The translations under genes were made by a program, and so were the position numbers. A stretch of 64,000 nucleotides of DNA from Nocardioides abyssi. GTDB lineage: Bacteria > Actinomycetota > Actinomycetes > Propionibacteriales > Nocardioidaceae. The stretch covers positions 744,001 to 808,000 of the forward strand of contig NZ_JAUHJR010000002.1 of the NCBI RefSeq assembly GCF_030412915.1. Direction: 5' to 3'. The notes beneath the pieces are model-generated. The model ran no database searches. It was given only the letters and a program-made list of their open reading frames with translations, and was not told the DNA's origin. This document shows positions 7,778 to 17,380 of the stretch, piece after piece. Position 1 is the first letter of the stretch. Each line of letters opens with the position of its first letter.

Positions 7778-8497
7778 GTGACCGCCGATCCCCTCGCCTG
7801 GCTGGTGTCCCTCGAGGGCGTGCCGTCCGCGTACGCCGCGGCGCGCGACGGCATCGACGTCATGCTCCGCGACCGCGGGCTGCGCAAGACCTCGCCCGAG
7901 ACGACCGGCGAGTCGCTGCTGCGCGGGGCGCACGCCAGCGCCGTGCTCGAGGGCTCCACCTCCACGCTCGACCAGGTCCGCGCCGGCGAGGGCGACGCCA
8001 TCGCCCAGGACGCCGTCCGCGTCTCCACCGAGCTACTCGGCCTCTCCCCGCTGCTCGCCCGCTCCCCGCTGCAGGCCCTCGCCCGGCTGCACGCCCTCGC
8101 CGCCCGCGGCACGCTCCCCGACGACGAGCTCGGCCGCCCCCGCAGCGGCGAGGCCGCGGCCCGGCTGCGCGACGTCGCCGCGCTGCTCACCAGCACCACC
8201 TCCGCCCCCGCGCTGCTGCTCGCCGCCGTCGTCCACGCCGACCTGGTCTCCGTCGCGGCCTTCCCGTCCCACAACGGGATCGTCGCCCGCGCGGTCGAGC
8301 GTCTCGTGCTGGTCGCCCGCGGGGTCGACGAGAAGTCACTCGTCGTGCCGGAGGCCGGCCACCTCGCCAACCGCGCGGCGTACGAGTCGAACCTGCGGGG
8401 GTACGCCGGCGGCACCCGCAACGGCGTCCACTCCTGGCTGCTCTACGCCCCCGAGGCGTACGCCGCCGGCGCCGACGCCAGCCCGCTGCGCGACTGA
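7778..8497 (+). CDS. Fic/oxidoreductase-like conserved actinobacterial protein
   Basis: 239 residues from GTG 7778, helical and Ala/Leu rich. The N terminus has ESLLRGAHASAVLEGSTSTLDQVR, recalling the S/TxxxE(G/N) inhibitory helix of Fic proteins. The central AAFPSHNGIVARAVERLVL aligns loosely with the Fic motif HPFxxGNGRxxR, but the catalytic His and most loop residues are missing. Such short, degenerate Fic-like proteins sit beside the CpaE/Tad locus in many actinobacteria and are often annotated as oxidoreductases. AMPylation activity is doubtful. The function is unknown; conservation beside the Tad locus is its best clue. Confidence 0.7.
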   Translation: MTADPLAWLVSLEGVPSAYAAARDGIDVMLRDRGLRKTSPETTGESLLRGAHASAVLEGSTSTLDQVRAGEGDAIAQDAVRVSTELLGLSPLLARSPLQALARLHALAARGTLPDDELGRPRSGEAAARLRDVAALLTSTTSAPALLLAAVVHADLVSVAAFPSHNGIVARAVERLVLVARGVDEKSLVVPEAGHLANRAAYESNLRGYAGGTRNGVHSWLLYAPEAYAAGADASPLRD

Positions 8498-9011
8498 CCT
8501 CCCGCCTGGTGAGAAGTCGCGCCAGCGCCGTCTCGAGACCTGCCGTCGGGCGGGGTAGTCCGTGACGTTCGGCAGGTGTTTCGGCCGGATCGCCTGCGAA
8601 ACGTCACGGACTACCCCGCGACCGGCCGCCAACCTGTGGACAACCGACCCACCCGACCCACCACATGCAGGTGGCACCCGAATCCTGATCGACTCGAGTG
8701 CCACCGCTGGACACGTGGATCATGGCTACCAAGCGTGCATCTCAATTGCTGCCGCGGAAGTCTTCCGAGTGCCAGCGCCCTGAAAAAGGGTGGATCGCCG
8801 CGTGGGTACCTCGGTCCCCGTGTACGTCTGTGGAGTTCTTGCTCTCCGTTGTACGCCGGTCCGCGAGCCCGATCAACCCTTGACATCCGCGGCCTGATGA
8901 GCGTCCCCCCGTCCCCCGGGGCGGCACCGACGGGCGCTCGACGAGCGTCCGTGCAGGTGAGCGGCCGGGGGATCGGCCAGGTGAGCAACCAGGTGAAGAA
9001 GGCAGGTGAAA
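8498..9011. other. 514-bp intergenic region between convergent genes
   Basis: This gap separates the Fic-like gene and the HAD gene, which converge on it. It holds a large hairpin at 8550-8619 (listed separately). From about 8650 to 8900 base composition is visibly less GC-rich than the flanks, with a small CCCTGAAAAAGGG palindrome. A TTGACA hexamer sits at 8878-8883 without a matching -10. Short reading frames here have no recognisable domains or ribosome-binding sites. I see no gene. Confidence 0.6.
8550..8619. repeat. Long hairpin: 20-bp perfect inverted repeat
   Basis: The 20 bases at 8550-8569 (GCGGGGTAGTCCGTGACGTT) are the exact reverse complement of 8600-8619, with a 30-nt loop that itself contains an imperfect GCAGG(T/C)G pairing. 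It lies between convergent genes. It may be a bidirectional terminator, although it has no T-run, or a mobile palindromic intergenic element. Confidence 0.85.
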
Positions 9012-9809
9012 TCAGGCTTCGAGTCGCCGCTTGCGGGCGTTGGCCCACAGCACCCCGCCGACGGCCGCGAGCCCGCCGACGGCGAGCGCCGCGAGGGTCG
9101 GCCCGGCCGGCGGGAGCGGCACGCGGGAGCGCAGGGCGACCGGCTTGACGAAGACCAGCACCGGCCAGCCCTGGGCGTTCGCGACCTTGCGCAGGTCGCG
9201 GTCGGGGTTGACGGCGTACGGGTGGCCGACCGCCTCCAGCATCGGCACGTCGGTGATCGAGTCGCTGTAGGCGTAGCACTCGGCGAGGTCGTAGCCGCGC
9301 TCCTCCGCGAGCTGGCGCACGGCGATGGCCTTCTCCTCGGCGTAGGCGTAGTACTCGATCTCGCCGGTGTAGCGGCCCTCGACGATCTCGAGCCGGGTCG
9401 CCACGACGTGGTCGGCGCCGAGCATCTCGCCGATCGGCTCGACGACCTCGCTGCCGGAGGTGGAGACGATGACGACGTCGCGGCCGGCGAGGCGGTGCTC
9501 CTCGATCAGCGAGACGGCCTCGTCGTAGACCAGCGGGTCGACGACGTGGTGCAGCGTGTCGGCGACGATCTCGCGGACCGTCGCGACGTCCCAGCCGCCG
9601 ACGAGCTGGGAGAGGAAGTGCCGCAGCTTCTCCATCTGGTCGTGGTCGGCGCCGCCGACGAGGTAGACGAACTGGGCGTACGCCGAGCGCAGCACCGCCC
9701 GCCGCGAGATCAGCCCCCCGGCCTGGAACGGCCTGCTGAACGCGAGCGTGCTCGACTTCGCGATGATCGTCTTGTCGAGGTCGAAGAAGGCCGCGGTGGG
9801 GCGGGACAT
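9012..9809 (-). CDS. HAD-IB family phosphatase with C-terminal TM
   Basis: 265 residues from ATG 9809. HAD motif I is FFDLDKT (D10, D12), motif II is VVIVSTSG, motif III Lys lies in YAYAEEKAIAV, and motif IV is YAYSDSITDVPML. This places it in the SerB-like HAD-IB (phosphoserine/phospholipid phosphatase-like) group. A hydrophobic segment at about 236-258 followed by NARKRR predicts membrane anchoring at the C terminus. Orthologues flank the CpaE-like gene in Mycobacterium and Streptomyces (conserved context). The substrate is not determined. It is divergent from the Tad operon, with a 124-bp gap. Confidence 0.88.
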   Translation of the reverse strand: MSRPTAAFFDLDKTIIAKSSTLAFSRPFQAGGLISRRAVLRSAYAQFVYLVGGADHDQMEKLRHFLSQLVGGWDVATVREIVADTLHHVVDPLVYDEAVSLIEEHRLAGRDVVIVSTSGSEVVEPIGEMLGADHVVATRLEIVEGRYTGEIEYYAYAEEKAIAVRQLAEERGYDLAECYAYSDSITDVPMLEAVGHPYAVNPDRDLRKVANAQGWPVLVFVKPVALRSRVPLPPAGPTLAALAVGGLAAVGGVLWANARKRRLEA

Positions 9810-9914
9810 GGCGCCATCGTAGGGCGCCCCTCCCGGCCCGGTGACCGTGCACAGGAGCCCGTCGGTCGCGGTTGTCCACACCCCGCCCGGTGACGACCCG
9901 GGGTCGTCGGTGCG

Positions 9915-9933
9915 GCCGGGAACGGTTCCCGGC
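9915..9933. promoter_or_regulatory. 9-bp-arm palindrome directly before the CpaE-like ATG
   Basis: GCCGGGAAC (9915-9923), a single G, then GTTCCCGGC (9925-9933) end one base before ATG 9934. It occupies the place where a Shine-Dalgarno sequence would be, and none is visible. It could be an operator or a hairpin controlling translation of the Tad operon. Confidence 0.6.
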
Positions 9934-11007
9934 ATGCAGCCCTCCCTCCTCGCGACCTCCGACCCCGCCCTCCTCGACGACCTGCGTCGCCTCGCCGCGG
10001 CCGCCGGGGTCGAGGTGGAGACCGCCACCGATGCGGCCGGTGCGCTGCGCCGCTGGACCGGGCCACCGCTGGTGCTGGTCGGTGCCGACCTCGCCGCCGA
10101 GCTGGCCCACCTGGCCCCCGCGCGCCGGCCCGCCGCGCACCTCGTGACCTGGGGCACGCCCGGCGAGCCGGCCTACCGCGACGCGGTGGCGGTCGGGGTC
10201 GAGTCGGTCCTGGGCCTGCCCGACGCGGCCCCACGCGTCACCGAGCTGCTCACCGACGTCGGCGAGGGCGGGTCCACGCCGGGGGTCGTCGTGGGGACGC
10301 TCGGTGGCTCGGGCGGCGCCGGGGCGACGACCTTCGCCTGCGCGCTCGGGCAGGTCGCGGCCCGGTCGGGGCGGGCGCTGGTCGTCGACGCCGACCCGCT
10401 GGGGCCGGGCGTCGACCGGGTGCTGGGGCTGGACGGCGTCGAGGGGTTCCGCTGGGACGCCCTCGCGCGCACCACGGGACGGCTGAGCGGTCGCGCCCTG
10501 CGCGAGGCGCTGCCGCGGCGCGGCGGGCTCGGGGTGCTGGGGTGGTACGCCGGCTCGACCCACCCGCTCCAGCCGGGCGCCGTCCGCGAGGTGGTCTCCG
10601 CGGCCCGCCGCGGCCACGACACCGTCGTCGTCGACCTGCCCCGCTCGCTCGACGGGCTCCCCGGGTCCATCACCGACGAGGTGCTGCCGCGGTGCGACCA
10701 GGTGCTCGTCGTGGTGCGGCCCGACGTCGCCGGGGTCTCCTCGGCCGCGCGGCTCTGCGCCCGGCTGCCCGACCGCGACCGGGTCGGCCTCGTGGTCCGC
10801 GGCCGCGGGATCACCGCGAGCGAGGTCGCCGCAGTCTGCGGTGTCCCCGTGGTCGCGGCGGTCCCCTCGCAGCGCGGGCTGCACGAGTCCATCGACCTGG
10901 GTCTCGGCCCGGTGCGCTCGCCGCGCTGCCACCTGGGCCGCGCGGCCGCTGCGGTCCTGGAGCGGCTCGCCATCGCCGGGCCGTCGGCGTCGGTGGTGGC
11001 GGCGTGA
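9934..11007 (+). CDS. CpaE-like / septum-site-determining-like protein (Tad locus)
   Basis: 357 residues from ATG 9934; upstream in-frame codons are low-complexity. An N-terminal receiver-like region (1-115) precedes a MinD/ParA-type ATPase domain with deviant Walker [17 protein letters not shown] at about 127, [24 protein letters not shown] and [12 protein letters not shown]. This is the actinobacterial helicase/secretion-neighbourhood CpaE homologue, related to M. tuberculosis Ssd (Rv3660c). Its family localises Tad pilus machinery or affects septation. The P-loop lacks the usual GKT lysine (GATT), which is seen in this subfamily. The stop overlaps GTG of tadA. Confidence 0.88.
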   Translation: MQPSLLATSDPALLDDLRRLAAAAGVEVETATDAAGALRRWTGPPLVLVGADLAAELAHLAPARRPAAHLVTWGTPGEPAYRDAVAVGVESVLGLPDAAPRVTELLTDVGEGGSTPGVVVGTLGGSGGAGATTFACALGQVAARSGRALVVDADPLGPGVDRVLGLDGVEGFRWDALARTTGRLSGRALREALPRRGGLGVLGWYAGSTHPLQPGAVREVVSAARRGHDTVVVDLPRSLDGLPGSITDEVLPRCDQVLVVVRPDVAGVSSAARLCARLPDRDRVGLVVRGRGITASEVAAVCGVPVVAAVPSQRGLHESIDLGLGPVRSPRCHLGRAAAAVLERLAIAGPSASVVAA

Positions 11008-12203
11008 GCCCGCCCACGGCGGCCCCGCAGGCTGCCGCCGCCCAGGTCGAGGCCGAGCTGGTCGACGCGGTGCGCGAGCGGCTGGCGCGCACGCCGGGCG
11101 ACCTCACCCCGCACCGGGTCGCCGAGGCGCTGCGCGCTGCCGGTCGTCCGGTCGGCGACGCGACGGTGCTCGCCGTCCACGACCTGCTGCGTCGCGACGT
11201 GCTCGGCGCCGGTCCGCTCGAACCGCTCCTGCGCCTGCCGGACGTCACCGACGTGCTCGTCAACGGCCCGGACGCGGTGTACGTCGACCGCGGCGACGGC
11301 CTCGAGCGCACCGACGTCCGGTTCGCCGACGACGCCGCGGTGCGCCGCCTCGCGCAGCGGCTGGCCGCCCTCGGCGGCCGGCGGCTCGACGACGCCGTCC
11401 CGCACGTCGACCTCCGCCTCGCCGACGGGTCACGGCTGCACGCCGTGCTCGCGCCCGTGGCGCGACCCGGGACCACCATCTCCCTGCGCGTGCCCCGCGG
11501 CCGGACGTTCACGCTGGCCGAGCTCGTCGCCGCCGGCACGCTCACCGACGAGACCGCCCGCCTGGTGCGGGCGGTGGTCGACGCGCGGCTCGCGTTCCTC
11601 GTCACGGGCGGCACCGGCACCGGCAAGACCACGCTCCTCGCCGCGCTGCTCGCGCTGGTCGAGCCCCGGGAGCGGCTCGTCGTCGTCGAGGACTCCTCCG
11701 AGCTGCGGCCCGACCACCCGCACGTCGTCGGGCTCGAGGCCCGGCCGGCCAACGTCGAGGGAGCCGGCGCGGTCGACCTGCGCACGCTGGTCCGGCAGGC
11801 GCTGCGGATGCGTCCGGACCGCATCGTCGTGGGGGAGGTGCGCGGGGCCGAGGTCGTCGACCTCCTCGCCGCGCTCAACACCGGCCACGACGGCGGCTGC
11901 GGCACCCTGCACGCCAACTCCGCCGTCGACGTCGCCGCACGCGTCGAGGCGCTCGCGCTCGCCGGCGGCCTCGACCGGGCGGCCGCCCACAGCCAGCTCT
12001 CCTCGGCCGTGGACGTCGTGCTGCACCTCGTGCGCCCCCGCGGTGGTCGGCGCCGGCTCGCCGAGGTGGCGGTGACGACGAGGCTCGCCGACGGGACCGT
12101 CGCGCTCGAGCCGGCCGTCGAGGTCGACGCCGCCGGGGTGGTCCGGGCGGGGCCGGGCGCCGAGCGGCTCGAGCAGCTCCTCGACCGCCGGAGCGCGACG
12201 TGA
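11004..12203 (+). CDS. tadA: Tad secretion ATPase TadA
   Basis: 399 residues from GTG 11004. PulE/VirB11-type secretion ATPase: N-terminal domain with [30 protein letters not shown], Walker [10 protein letters not shown] at 202-210, Asp-box [11 protein letters not shown], Walker [16 protein letters not shown] and the His-box region [14 protein letters not shown]. It would power assembly or export by the TadB/TadC platform at the inner face of the membrane. It corresponds to the actinobacterial helicase/secretion-neighbourhood ATPase. Four-base overlaps at both ends tie it to the CpaE-like gene and tadB. Confidence 0.95.
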   Translation: MSPPTAAPQAAAAQVEAELVDAVRERLARTPGDLTPHRVAEALRAAGRPVGDATVLAVHDLLRRDVLGAGPLEPLLRLPDVTDVLVNGPDAVYVDRGDGLERTDVRFADDAAVRRLAQRLAALGGRRLDDAVPHVDLRLADGSRLHAVLAPVARPGTTISLRVPRGRTFTLAELVAAGTLTDETARLVRAVVDARLAFLVTGGTGTGKTTLLAALLALVEPRERLVVVEDSSELRPDHPHVVGLEARPANVEGAGAVDLRTLVRQALRMRPDRIVVGEVRGAEVVDLLAALNTGHDGGCGTLHANSAVDVAARVEALALAGGLDRAAAHSQLSSAVDVVLHLVRPRGGRRRLAEVAVTTRLADGTVALEPAVEVDAAGVVRAGPGAERLEQLLDRRSAT

Positions 12204-13012
12204 TCGGCCCGGGGTCGGCAGCCGTCGTGGCCGCGGTCGCGGCCGGGCTCGCCGTCCTCCTGGTCGTGCCCGCCCCGGCGCGTCCGCCTATGTTTCCTGG
12301 CCCTGCAGCGCAGGACGCCGGACCGCGTCGGCTCGTGCCGCTCGGGCTGGCCGCGCCCACCGCCGCCCTCCTCCTGGTGCTGGGCGCAGGGCCCACCACG
12401 ACGGTCCTGGCGCTGATCGCGCTGGGAACCGGGCTCGGTGCCCGCGGCCTGCTACGTACCCGGCGCCGCCGGGCCGAGGCCCTGGCCACCGGGGACCACG
12501 TGCTGGAGACCTGCGAGCAGCTGGCCTCCGAGCTCGCGTCCGGGCAGCCACCAGCCGCCGCTCTCGACCGGGCCGCCGAGGGGTGGCCGCCGCTGGGGCC
12601 GGTGGCTGCCGCGCACCGGATGGGCGCGGACGTGCCGGCTGCGCTGCGGTCGGCCGCCGAGCGACCGGGCGCGCGTGACCTCCGGCTGGTCGCCGCGGCC
12701 TGGCAGGTCGCGGCGCGCACCGGCCAGGGGCTGGCCGACGCGGTCGACCGGGTCGCCGCCGACCTGCGGGCCGCGCACGCCACCCGGCGGATCGTCCGCG
12801 GCGAGCTCGCCTCGGCGCGAGCGACCGCCCGGCTCGTGGCGTGCCTGCCGGTCCTCGCGCTGCTGATGGGCTCGGGCGCCGGGGGCGACCCGTGGGGCTT
12901 CCTGCTCGGCCACCCCGTCGGGCTGGCCTGCCTGGCCGCCGGGCTGGCGCTCGGCTGGGCGGGGCTGGCCTGGATCGAGGCCATCGCCCGCGACGTGGAC
13001 GGCGCGACGTGA
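12200..13012 (+). CDS. tadB: Tad membrane platform protein TadB
   Basis: 270 residues from GTG 12200, overlapping the tadA stop. Two N-terminal membrane helices (about 7-27 and 47-80) precede a cytoplasmic helical T2SF domain ([40 protein letters not shown]), then C-terminal helices ([37 protein letters not shown]). This is the type II secretion F domain layout of TadB. It partners TadC in the inner-membrane platform. It ends in a GTGA overlap with tadC. Confidence 0.9.
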   Translation: MIGPGSAAVVAAVAAGLAVLLVVPAPARPPMFPGPAAQDAGPRRLVPLGLAAPTAALLLVLGAGPTTTVLALIALGTGLGARGLLRTRRRRAEALATGDHVLETCEQLASELASGQPPAAALDRAAEGWPPLGPVAAAHRMGADVPAALRSAAERPGARDLRLVAAAWQVAARTGQGLADAVDRVAADLRAAHATRRIVRGELASARATARLVACLPVLALLMGSGAGGDPWGFLLGHPVGLACLAAGLALGWAGLAWIEAIARDVDGAT

Positions 13013-13722
13013 CCGGCCTGCTCGCGGTGGGTGCCGCAGCGATCGCCGCAGCCCTGCTGCCACCGGCCCGCGAGCGGCTGCCGGCGGCCGAGCCCGTCGC
13101 CGCCGCGGTCGCCGAGACGGGCTGGATGCGCCGGCAACGGCCCGCCCTGGCGCTGCTGAGCGGCGTGGCGGCGTACCTGTTCGTGGGTGGGGTGGGCGCC
13201 CCCGTCGCCGGCGTCGCGGCGGCTGTGGGCGCCTGGGTGGTGCTCACCCGGGCCGAGCCGCCGGAGGTACGCCGCCGGCGAGAGGCGGTCCGCCGGGAGC
13301 TGCCCCACGTCGTCACGCTGCTGGCGGCCGCGCTGCGGTCCGGTGCGGCCTCGGGCGAGGCCGTCGAGCTGGTGTGCCGGGCGCTGCCCGGGCCGGCGGC
13401 GGACCGGCTGGCGACCGCGTCGGCGCGGCTCGCGCTCGGCGTCGACCCGGCGACCGTGTGGGCCGGGCTCGGGCAGGACGGCGAGCTCGCGCCCCTGGGA
13501 CGCGCGCTGGCCCGCGCGCACGCCACCGGCGCCCCGGTCGTCGCCACCGTCGAGCGGCTCGCCGACGAGCTGGCCGCCCGGGCCCGAGGAGAGGTCGAGG
13601 ACCGCGCCCGCACGGTCGGCGTGCGCGCCGCGGTGCCGCTCGGGCTCTGCCTGCTGCCGGCTTTCCTGCTGGTCGGGATCGTGCCGCTCGTCGCCGGGCT
13701 GCTGGGCGAGCTGGCCCGATGA
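13009..13722 (+). CDS. tadC: Tad membrane platform protein TadC
   Basis: 237 residues from GTG 13009. Membrane segments lie at about 2-18, 43-82 and 205-232, with a cytoplasmic T2SF helical bundle containing [25 protein letters not shown] and [26 protein letters not shown]. Second T2SF-type platform protein of the Tad system. It overlaps tadB at its start; its stop codon overlaps an ATG (13719) that reads in frame into the next pilin-like gene. Confidence 0.9.
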   Translation: MTGLLAVGAAAIAAALLPPARERLPAAEPVAAAVAETGWMRRQRPALALLSGVAAYLFVGGVGAPVAGVAAAVGAWVVLTRAEPPEVRRRREAVRRELPHVVTLLAAALRSGAASGEAVELVCRALPGPAADRLATASARLALGVDPATVWAGLGQDGELAPLGRALARAHATGAPVVATVERLADELAARARGEVEDRARTVGVRAAVPLGLCLLPAFLLVGIVPLVAGLLGELAR

Positions 13723-13856
13723 GCCGCCCCGCGTCCACAGCGCCCGGTCCTGCACCGGCGTCCACAGCGGACGCCGCGCGGCCCGCGCCGCCCCCGCCGG
13801 TCCGGCCAACCTCGACCCACCCGGCCACGACCGTGGCCCCGAACGAAGGAGCGAGC

Positions 13857-14051
13857 ATGACCCGCAACCCCCTCACCGTCCAGCGACGTCCCCGTCGTGA
13901 GGACGGCATCACGACCGCCGAGTACGCCGTGGGCACGGCCGCCGGCGCCGGCCTGGCCGGCCTGCTCTACAAGATGCTCAGCGGCGGCTTCGGCAACGAG
14001 CTGCTGACCACGCTGTTCGACCACGTCCTCGGCCTGCTGGGCATCGGGTGA
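13857..14051 (+). CDS. Flp pilin-like protein (DUF4244 family)
   Basis: 64 residues from ATG 13857, chosen for the GAAGGAGC ribosome-binding site. An in-frame ATG at 13719 overlapping tadC would add 46 Pro/Ala-rich residues. The sequence EDGITTAEYAVGTAAGAGLAGLLYKML is a class-III (Flp) prepilin signal: cleavage after G with Glu at +5 and Tyr at +6, then a hydrophobic helix. It is the likely structural subunit or pseudopilin of this Tad system. No prepilin peptidase gene is visible in the window. The stop overlaps GTG of the next gene. Confidence 0.88.
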   Translation: MTRNPLTVQRRPRREDGITTAEYAVGTAAGAGLAGLLYKMLSGGFGNELLTTLFDHVLGLLGIG

Positions 14052-14425
14052 GCCGCCCCACCGGCCGCGGGCGGGACCAGCGCGGAGCGGCCACGGCGGA
14101 GCTCGCGCTCGTGCTGCCGGCCCTCGTGGCCGTGACCGCGGGGCTGGTCTGGTTGCTCGCGGTCGGTGCGGCCCAGGTCCGGGTGGTCGACGCCGCCCGG
14201 GAGACCGCCCGGGCCGCCGCCCGCGGGGACGACGACGCGGCGGCGGTGGCCCGGGGTGAGCGGGTGGCGCCGCCGGGCAGCACGGTCGTGCTCCGCCGCT
14301 CCGGCGGCGAGGTGGTCGTGGAGGCCAGCGGACGGGTCGACGGGCCCGGTGGGCTCTTCGACGTCCTCCCGGCCGTCCGGGTGCAGGCGACCGCCTACGC
14401 CCTCGACGAGCAGGACGGGCCGTGA
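14048..14425 (+). CDS. TadE-like pilus assembly protein
   Basis: 125 residues from GTG 14048. RGAATAELALVLPALVAVTAGLV is the TadE signature: a short basic N terminus, a pseudopilin-like ATAE motif and one transmembrane helix. It is followed by an extracytoplasmic domain beginning RVVDAARETARAAARGD. TadE proteins are minor pseudopilins processed like Flp pilin. It is translationally coupled (GTGA) on both sides. Confidence 0.88.
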   Translation: MSRPTGRGRDQRGAATAELALVLPALVAVTAGLVWLLAVGAAQVRVVDAARETARAAARGDDDAAAVARGERVAPPGSTVVLRRSGGEVVVEASGRVDGPGGLFDVLPAVRVQATAYALDEQDGP

Positions 14426-14790
14426 CCGCGGGAGGCCGGAGGCCGCGGGCGGAGACCGGGTCGGTCACCCTGTTCGCCGTCGGCTGCCTGGCCCTGCTGC
14501 TCCTGGTCGGCTCGGCCCTCGGGGTGGTGGCGGCCATGGTCCGGGCCCACCGCTCCGCCCAGGCCGCGGCCGACCTCGCCGCGCTGGCCGGTGCCACCTC
14601 CGTCGGACCCGGCGGACCGGCCGGCGGCCCGTGCGCCGCGGCGGCGGACGTCGCCCAGCGCAACGGCGCCACCCTGCTCGCCTGCACCCTCGACGGACGC
14701 GACGTCCGGGTCCGCGCCGAGGTGGCCGGCCCCCGGTGGCTCGGCCAGGTCGCCGACCTGGCCGCCGAGGCCCGGGCCGGCCCCGGCTGA
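14422..14790 (+). CDS. TadE/TadG-like protein of helicase/secretion neighbourhood
   Basis: 122 residues from GTG 14422. ETGSVTLFAVGCLALLLLVGSALG forms a single N-terminal helix preceded by Arg/Glu, followed by AAMVRAHRSAQAAADLAALAGA, the Putative Flp pilus-assembly (TadG N-terminal) motif. Two cysteines (CAAAADVAQRN...LLAC) could pair outside the cell. It matches the actinobacterial helicase/secretion-neighbourhood TadE-like family (Rv3654c type). Last gene of the Tad operon; a Pro/Asp-coding-like repeat tract follows. Confidence 0.85.
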   Translation: MTAGGRRPRAETGSVTLFAVGCLALLLLVGSALGVVAAMVRAHRSAQAAADLAALAGATSVGPGGPAGGPCAAAADVAQRNGATLLACTLDGRDVRVRAEVAGPRWLGQVADLAAEARAGPG

Positions 14791-14888
14791 CCTCCGCGCC
14801 GGCCCCGGCTGACCCGGCTGACCCCCCCTGACCCCCCTGACTCGGGCTGACCCGGCCGACCCGGCTGACTCCCGCGCTGACCCGGCGC
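14784..14888. repeat. Degenerate GCTGACCCG tandem tract
   Basis: Roughly ten degenerate copies of (G)GCTGACCC(G) lie between the convergent last Tad gene and the helicase gene, beginning within the Tad gene's stop. No strong hairpin is seen apart from the repeat. Probably a simple-sequence expansion. Confidence 0.65.
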
Positions 14889-14898
14889 TCGGGAGCGG

Positions 14899-17232
14899 TC
14901 AGCCGTCCCCGAGCAGGACGTCGAGGAGCGCGGCCGCGCCGAGCTTGTCGAGCGGGTTGTTCTGGTTGCCGCACTTGGGCGACTGGATGCAGGAGGGGCA
15001 GCCGTCGTCGCAGGCGCAGGAGCGGATGGCGTCGCGGGTGGCGGTGAGCCAGGCACGGGCGGCGGCGTACCCGCGCTCGGCGAAGCCCGCGCCGCCCGGG
15101 TGCCCGTCGTGGACGAAGACGGTGAGCATGCCGGTGTCGGCGTGCAGCGCGGTCGAGACGCCGCCGATGTCCCACCGGTCGCAGGTGGCGAAGAGCGGGA
15201 GCAGGCCGATAGAGCAGTGCTCGGCGGCGTGGGCCGCCCCGGGCAGGTCGCGCTTGTCCAGACCCGCCTCCTGCAGCGCGTGCTCCGGCACGGTCCACCA
15301 GACCGCGGTGGTGCGCAGCGAGCGGGCCGGCAGGTCGAGCGGCTCCTCGCTGACCACCTCGCCGCTGGGCTGGCGGCGCTTGAGGTAGGAGACGACCTGG
15401 TGCGACACGTCGACGTCGCCGAAGGAGAGCCGGCAGTCGCCCCAGCGCCGCGACTCGCGCTCGGCGACGATCGTGATGTCGGTGACCTCGCGCGCCGAGG
15501 TGGAGTAGTCGACCTCGGCCCGGTCGACGACCGCCACGTGCTCGTCGAGGTCCAGCGAGGAGACCAGGTAGGTCTCGCCGCGGTGGACGTAGACCGCGCC
15601 GGTGTGGGCGGTGCCGTGGGCGCTCGAGGCGTCGACGGTGCCGACGACCCGGCCGGTCCCGCCCTCGACGAGCTGCACCGGCCGGCCGCCCGCGGAGCGG
15701 ATGTCGGCGAGGTCGGCCGCGCGGCGGCGGTCGGTCCAGAACCAGCCGCGCGGACGCTTGCGGAGCAGCCCGGCCGCGGTGAGCCGGTCGACCACCGCCG
15801 CGGCCGTGGGGCCGAACAGGTCGAGCTCGTCGGCCGTCAGCGGGATCTCCTGCGCGGCCGCGCACAGGTGCGGCCCGAGCACGTAGGGGTTGCCGGGGTC
15901 GAAGACGGTCGCCTCGACGGGGCGGCCGAGCAGCGTCTCGGGGTGGTGGACGAGGTAGGTGTCCAGCGGGTCGTCGCGGGCGACGAGCACGCCGAGCGCG
16001 TCCTGCGCCCCGCGCCCGGCCCGGCCGACCTGCTGCCACAGCGCGGCACGGGTGCCCGGGAAGCCGGCCATCAGCACCGCGTCGAGGCCGCTGACGTCGA
16101 TGCCGAGCTCGAGGGCGTTCGTCGCCGCCATCCCGGTGATCTCCCCGCGCCGCAGGGCCTGCTCGAGGGCCCGCCGCTCCTCGGGCAGGTAGCCGCCGCG
16201 GTAGGAGGCGACCCGGGCCGGCAGCGACGGGTCCACCTCCGCGAGCAGCGCGGCGGTGGTCATCGCCACCTGCTCGGCGCCGCGGCGAGAGCGGATGAAG
16301 GCCAGGGTGCGCACGTCCTCGGCCACCAGGTCGGCCAGCAGGTCGGCGGTCTCCGAGGAGGCGGCCCGGCGCACGGGAGCGCCGTTCTCGCCACTGTAGG
16401 AGGTGAACGGCGGCTCCCACATCGCCAGCGACACCTGGCCGCGCGGGGACGCGTCCCCGGTGACGGCCAGGACGTCGAGGCCGGTCAGCCGGGCGGCGGC
16501 CACCTCGGGCTCGGCGACGGTGGCCGAGGCGAGGACGAACGTCGGGGACGCGCCGTACGACGCGCACACCCGCCGGAGCCGCCGCAGCACGTGGGAGACG
16601 TGCGCGCCGAAGACCCCGCGGTAGTGGTGGCACTCGTCGACCACGACGTAGGCGAGCGAGCCGAGGAACTGCGCCCACCGCTGGTGGCCGGGCAGCAGCG
16701 AGCGGTGGAGCATGTCGGGGTTGGTCAGGACGTACTCCGCGTGGTCGCGGGCCCAGTCGCGTTGGTCGCGGCCGCTGTCGCCGTCGTGGGTCGTCACGCG
16801 CACGTCGAGCCCGAGCCCGGCGATGCCGGCGAGCTGGTCCTGGGCGAGGGCCTTGGTCGGCGCGAGGTAGAGCACCGTCGCGCCGCGCTGGCCGCGACGG
16901 CCGCGGTCGGCCAGCACGCGGGACAGGGCCGGGAGCTGGTAGGCGAGCGACTTGCCCGAGGCGGTGCCGGTGGCGAGCACGACGTGCTGCCCGGCGTGGG
17001 CGGCGTCGGCCGCGGCGGCCTGGTGCTGCCAGGGCCGGTCGACCCCGCGGGCGCGGAACGCCTCGACGACGGAGGCGTCGGCCCATGCCGGCCAGTCCGC
17101 CATCACGGCCTCGCGGGCGGGCAGCGTCTCCAGGTGGGTGAGCCGACCCTCGCGGCCAGGCACCGACGCCAGCCGGTCGACCAGGTCGGCCACGGGGAGC
17201 GGGCGTCGCTGGGCGGTCGAGGTCACTGCCAC
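14899..17232 (-). CDS. DECH-box DNA helicase with DUF1998 zinc module (MrfA/SftH type)
   Basis: 777 residues from GTG 17232. Superfamily 2 motifs: [19 protein letters not shown] (Q), [10 protein letters not shown] (I), [11 protein letters not shown] (Ia), [18 protein letters not shown] (II, DECH), LASATV (III), [10 protein letters not shown] (IV), [17 protein letters not shown] (V) and QQVGRAGRG (VI). The C-terminal DUF1998 domain has four cysteines in [10 protein letters not shown] plus a C at PKCGNQ, a zinc module. Relatives include Bacillus MrfA (mitomycin repair) and M. smegmatis SftH, a 3'-5' DNA translocase. It is convergent with the Tad operon, as in other actinobacteria, but no functional tie is proven. 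Confidence 0.93.
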   Translation of the reverse strand: MAVTSTAQRRPLPVADLVDRLASVPGREGRLTHLETLPAREAVMADWPAWADASVVEAFRARGVDRPWQHQAAAADAAHAGQHVVLATGTASGKSLAYQLPALSRVLADRGRRGQRGATVLYLAPTKALAQDQLAGIAGLGLDVRVTTHDGDSGRDQRDWARDHAEYVLTNPDMLHRSLLPGHQRWAQFLGSLAYVVVDECHHYRGVFGAHVSHVLRRLRRVCASYGASPTFVLASATVAEPEVAAARLTGLDVLAVTGDASPRGQVSLAMWEPPFTSYSGENGAPVRRAASSETADLLADLVAEDVRTLAFIRSRRGAEQVAMTTAALLAEVDPSLPARVASYRGGYLPEERRALEQALRRGEITGMAATNALELGIDVSGLDAVLMAGFPGTRAALWQQVGRAGRGAQDALGVLVARDDPLDTYLVHHPETLLGRPVEATVFDPGNPYVLGPHLCAAAQEIPLTADELDLFGPTAAAVVDRLTAAGLLRKRPRGWFWTDRRRAADLADIRSAGGRPVQLVEGGTGRVVGTVDASSAHGTAHTGAVYVHRGETYLVSSLDLDEHVAVVDRAEVDYSTSAREVTDITIVAERESRRWGDCRLSFGDVDVSHQVVSYLKRRQPSGEVVSEEPLDLPARSLRTTAVWWTVPEHALQEAGLDKRDLPGAAHAAEHCSIGLLPLFATCDRWDIGGVSTALHADTGMLTVFVHDGHPGGAGFAERGYAAARAWLTATRDAIRSCACDDGCPSCIQSPKCGNQNNPLDKLGAAALLDVLLGDG

Positions 17233-17380
17233 AGTGTCGCAGGGGCCGGGGACAACGCCCGGCTTTACTGTCTTGGTGCACCGGCTCGGCCGGGCGTGGT
17301 TTCATAGTGCAGGCCGAGTGTCGGGGTGGGACGCCGACCGCGTACATTCGCCACCGACCGACAGTCTTCAGGGAGAACAC

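Noticed and set aside
8698-8883. Small + strand frame of 61 codons in the 514-bp gap
   Set aside because: No ribosome-binding site, no recognisable domain, and only marginal length.
8880-9011. 6C-type small RNA candidate (CCCCCC loops)
   Set aside because: Only C-runs in GTCCCCCCGTCCCCCGG are seen; the two hairpins with six-C loops are not recognisable.
13719-13856. Longer start for the Flp-like pilin overlapping tadC
   Set aside because: It would add 46 Pro/Ala/Thr-rich residues before a prepilin leader; GAAGGAGC before ATG 13857 is the better start, although the in-frame extension cannot be excluded.
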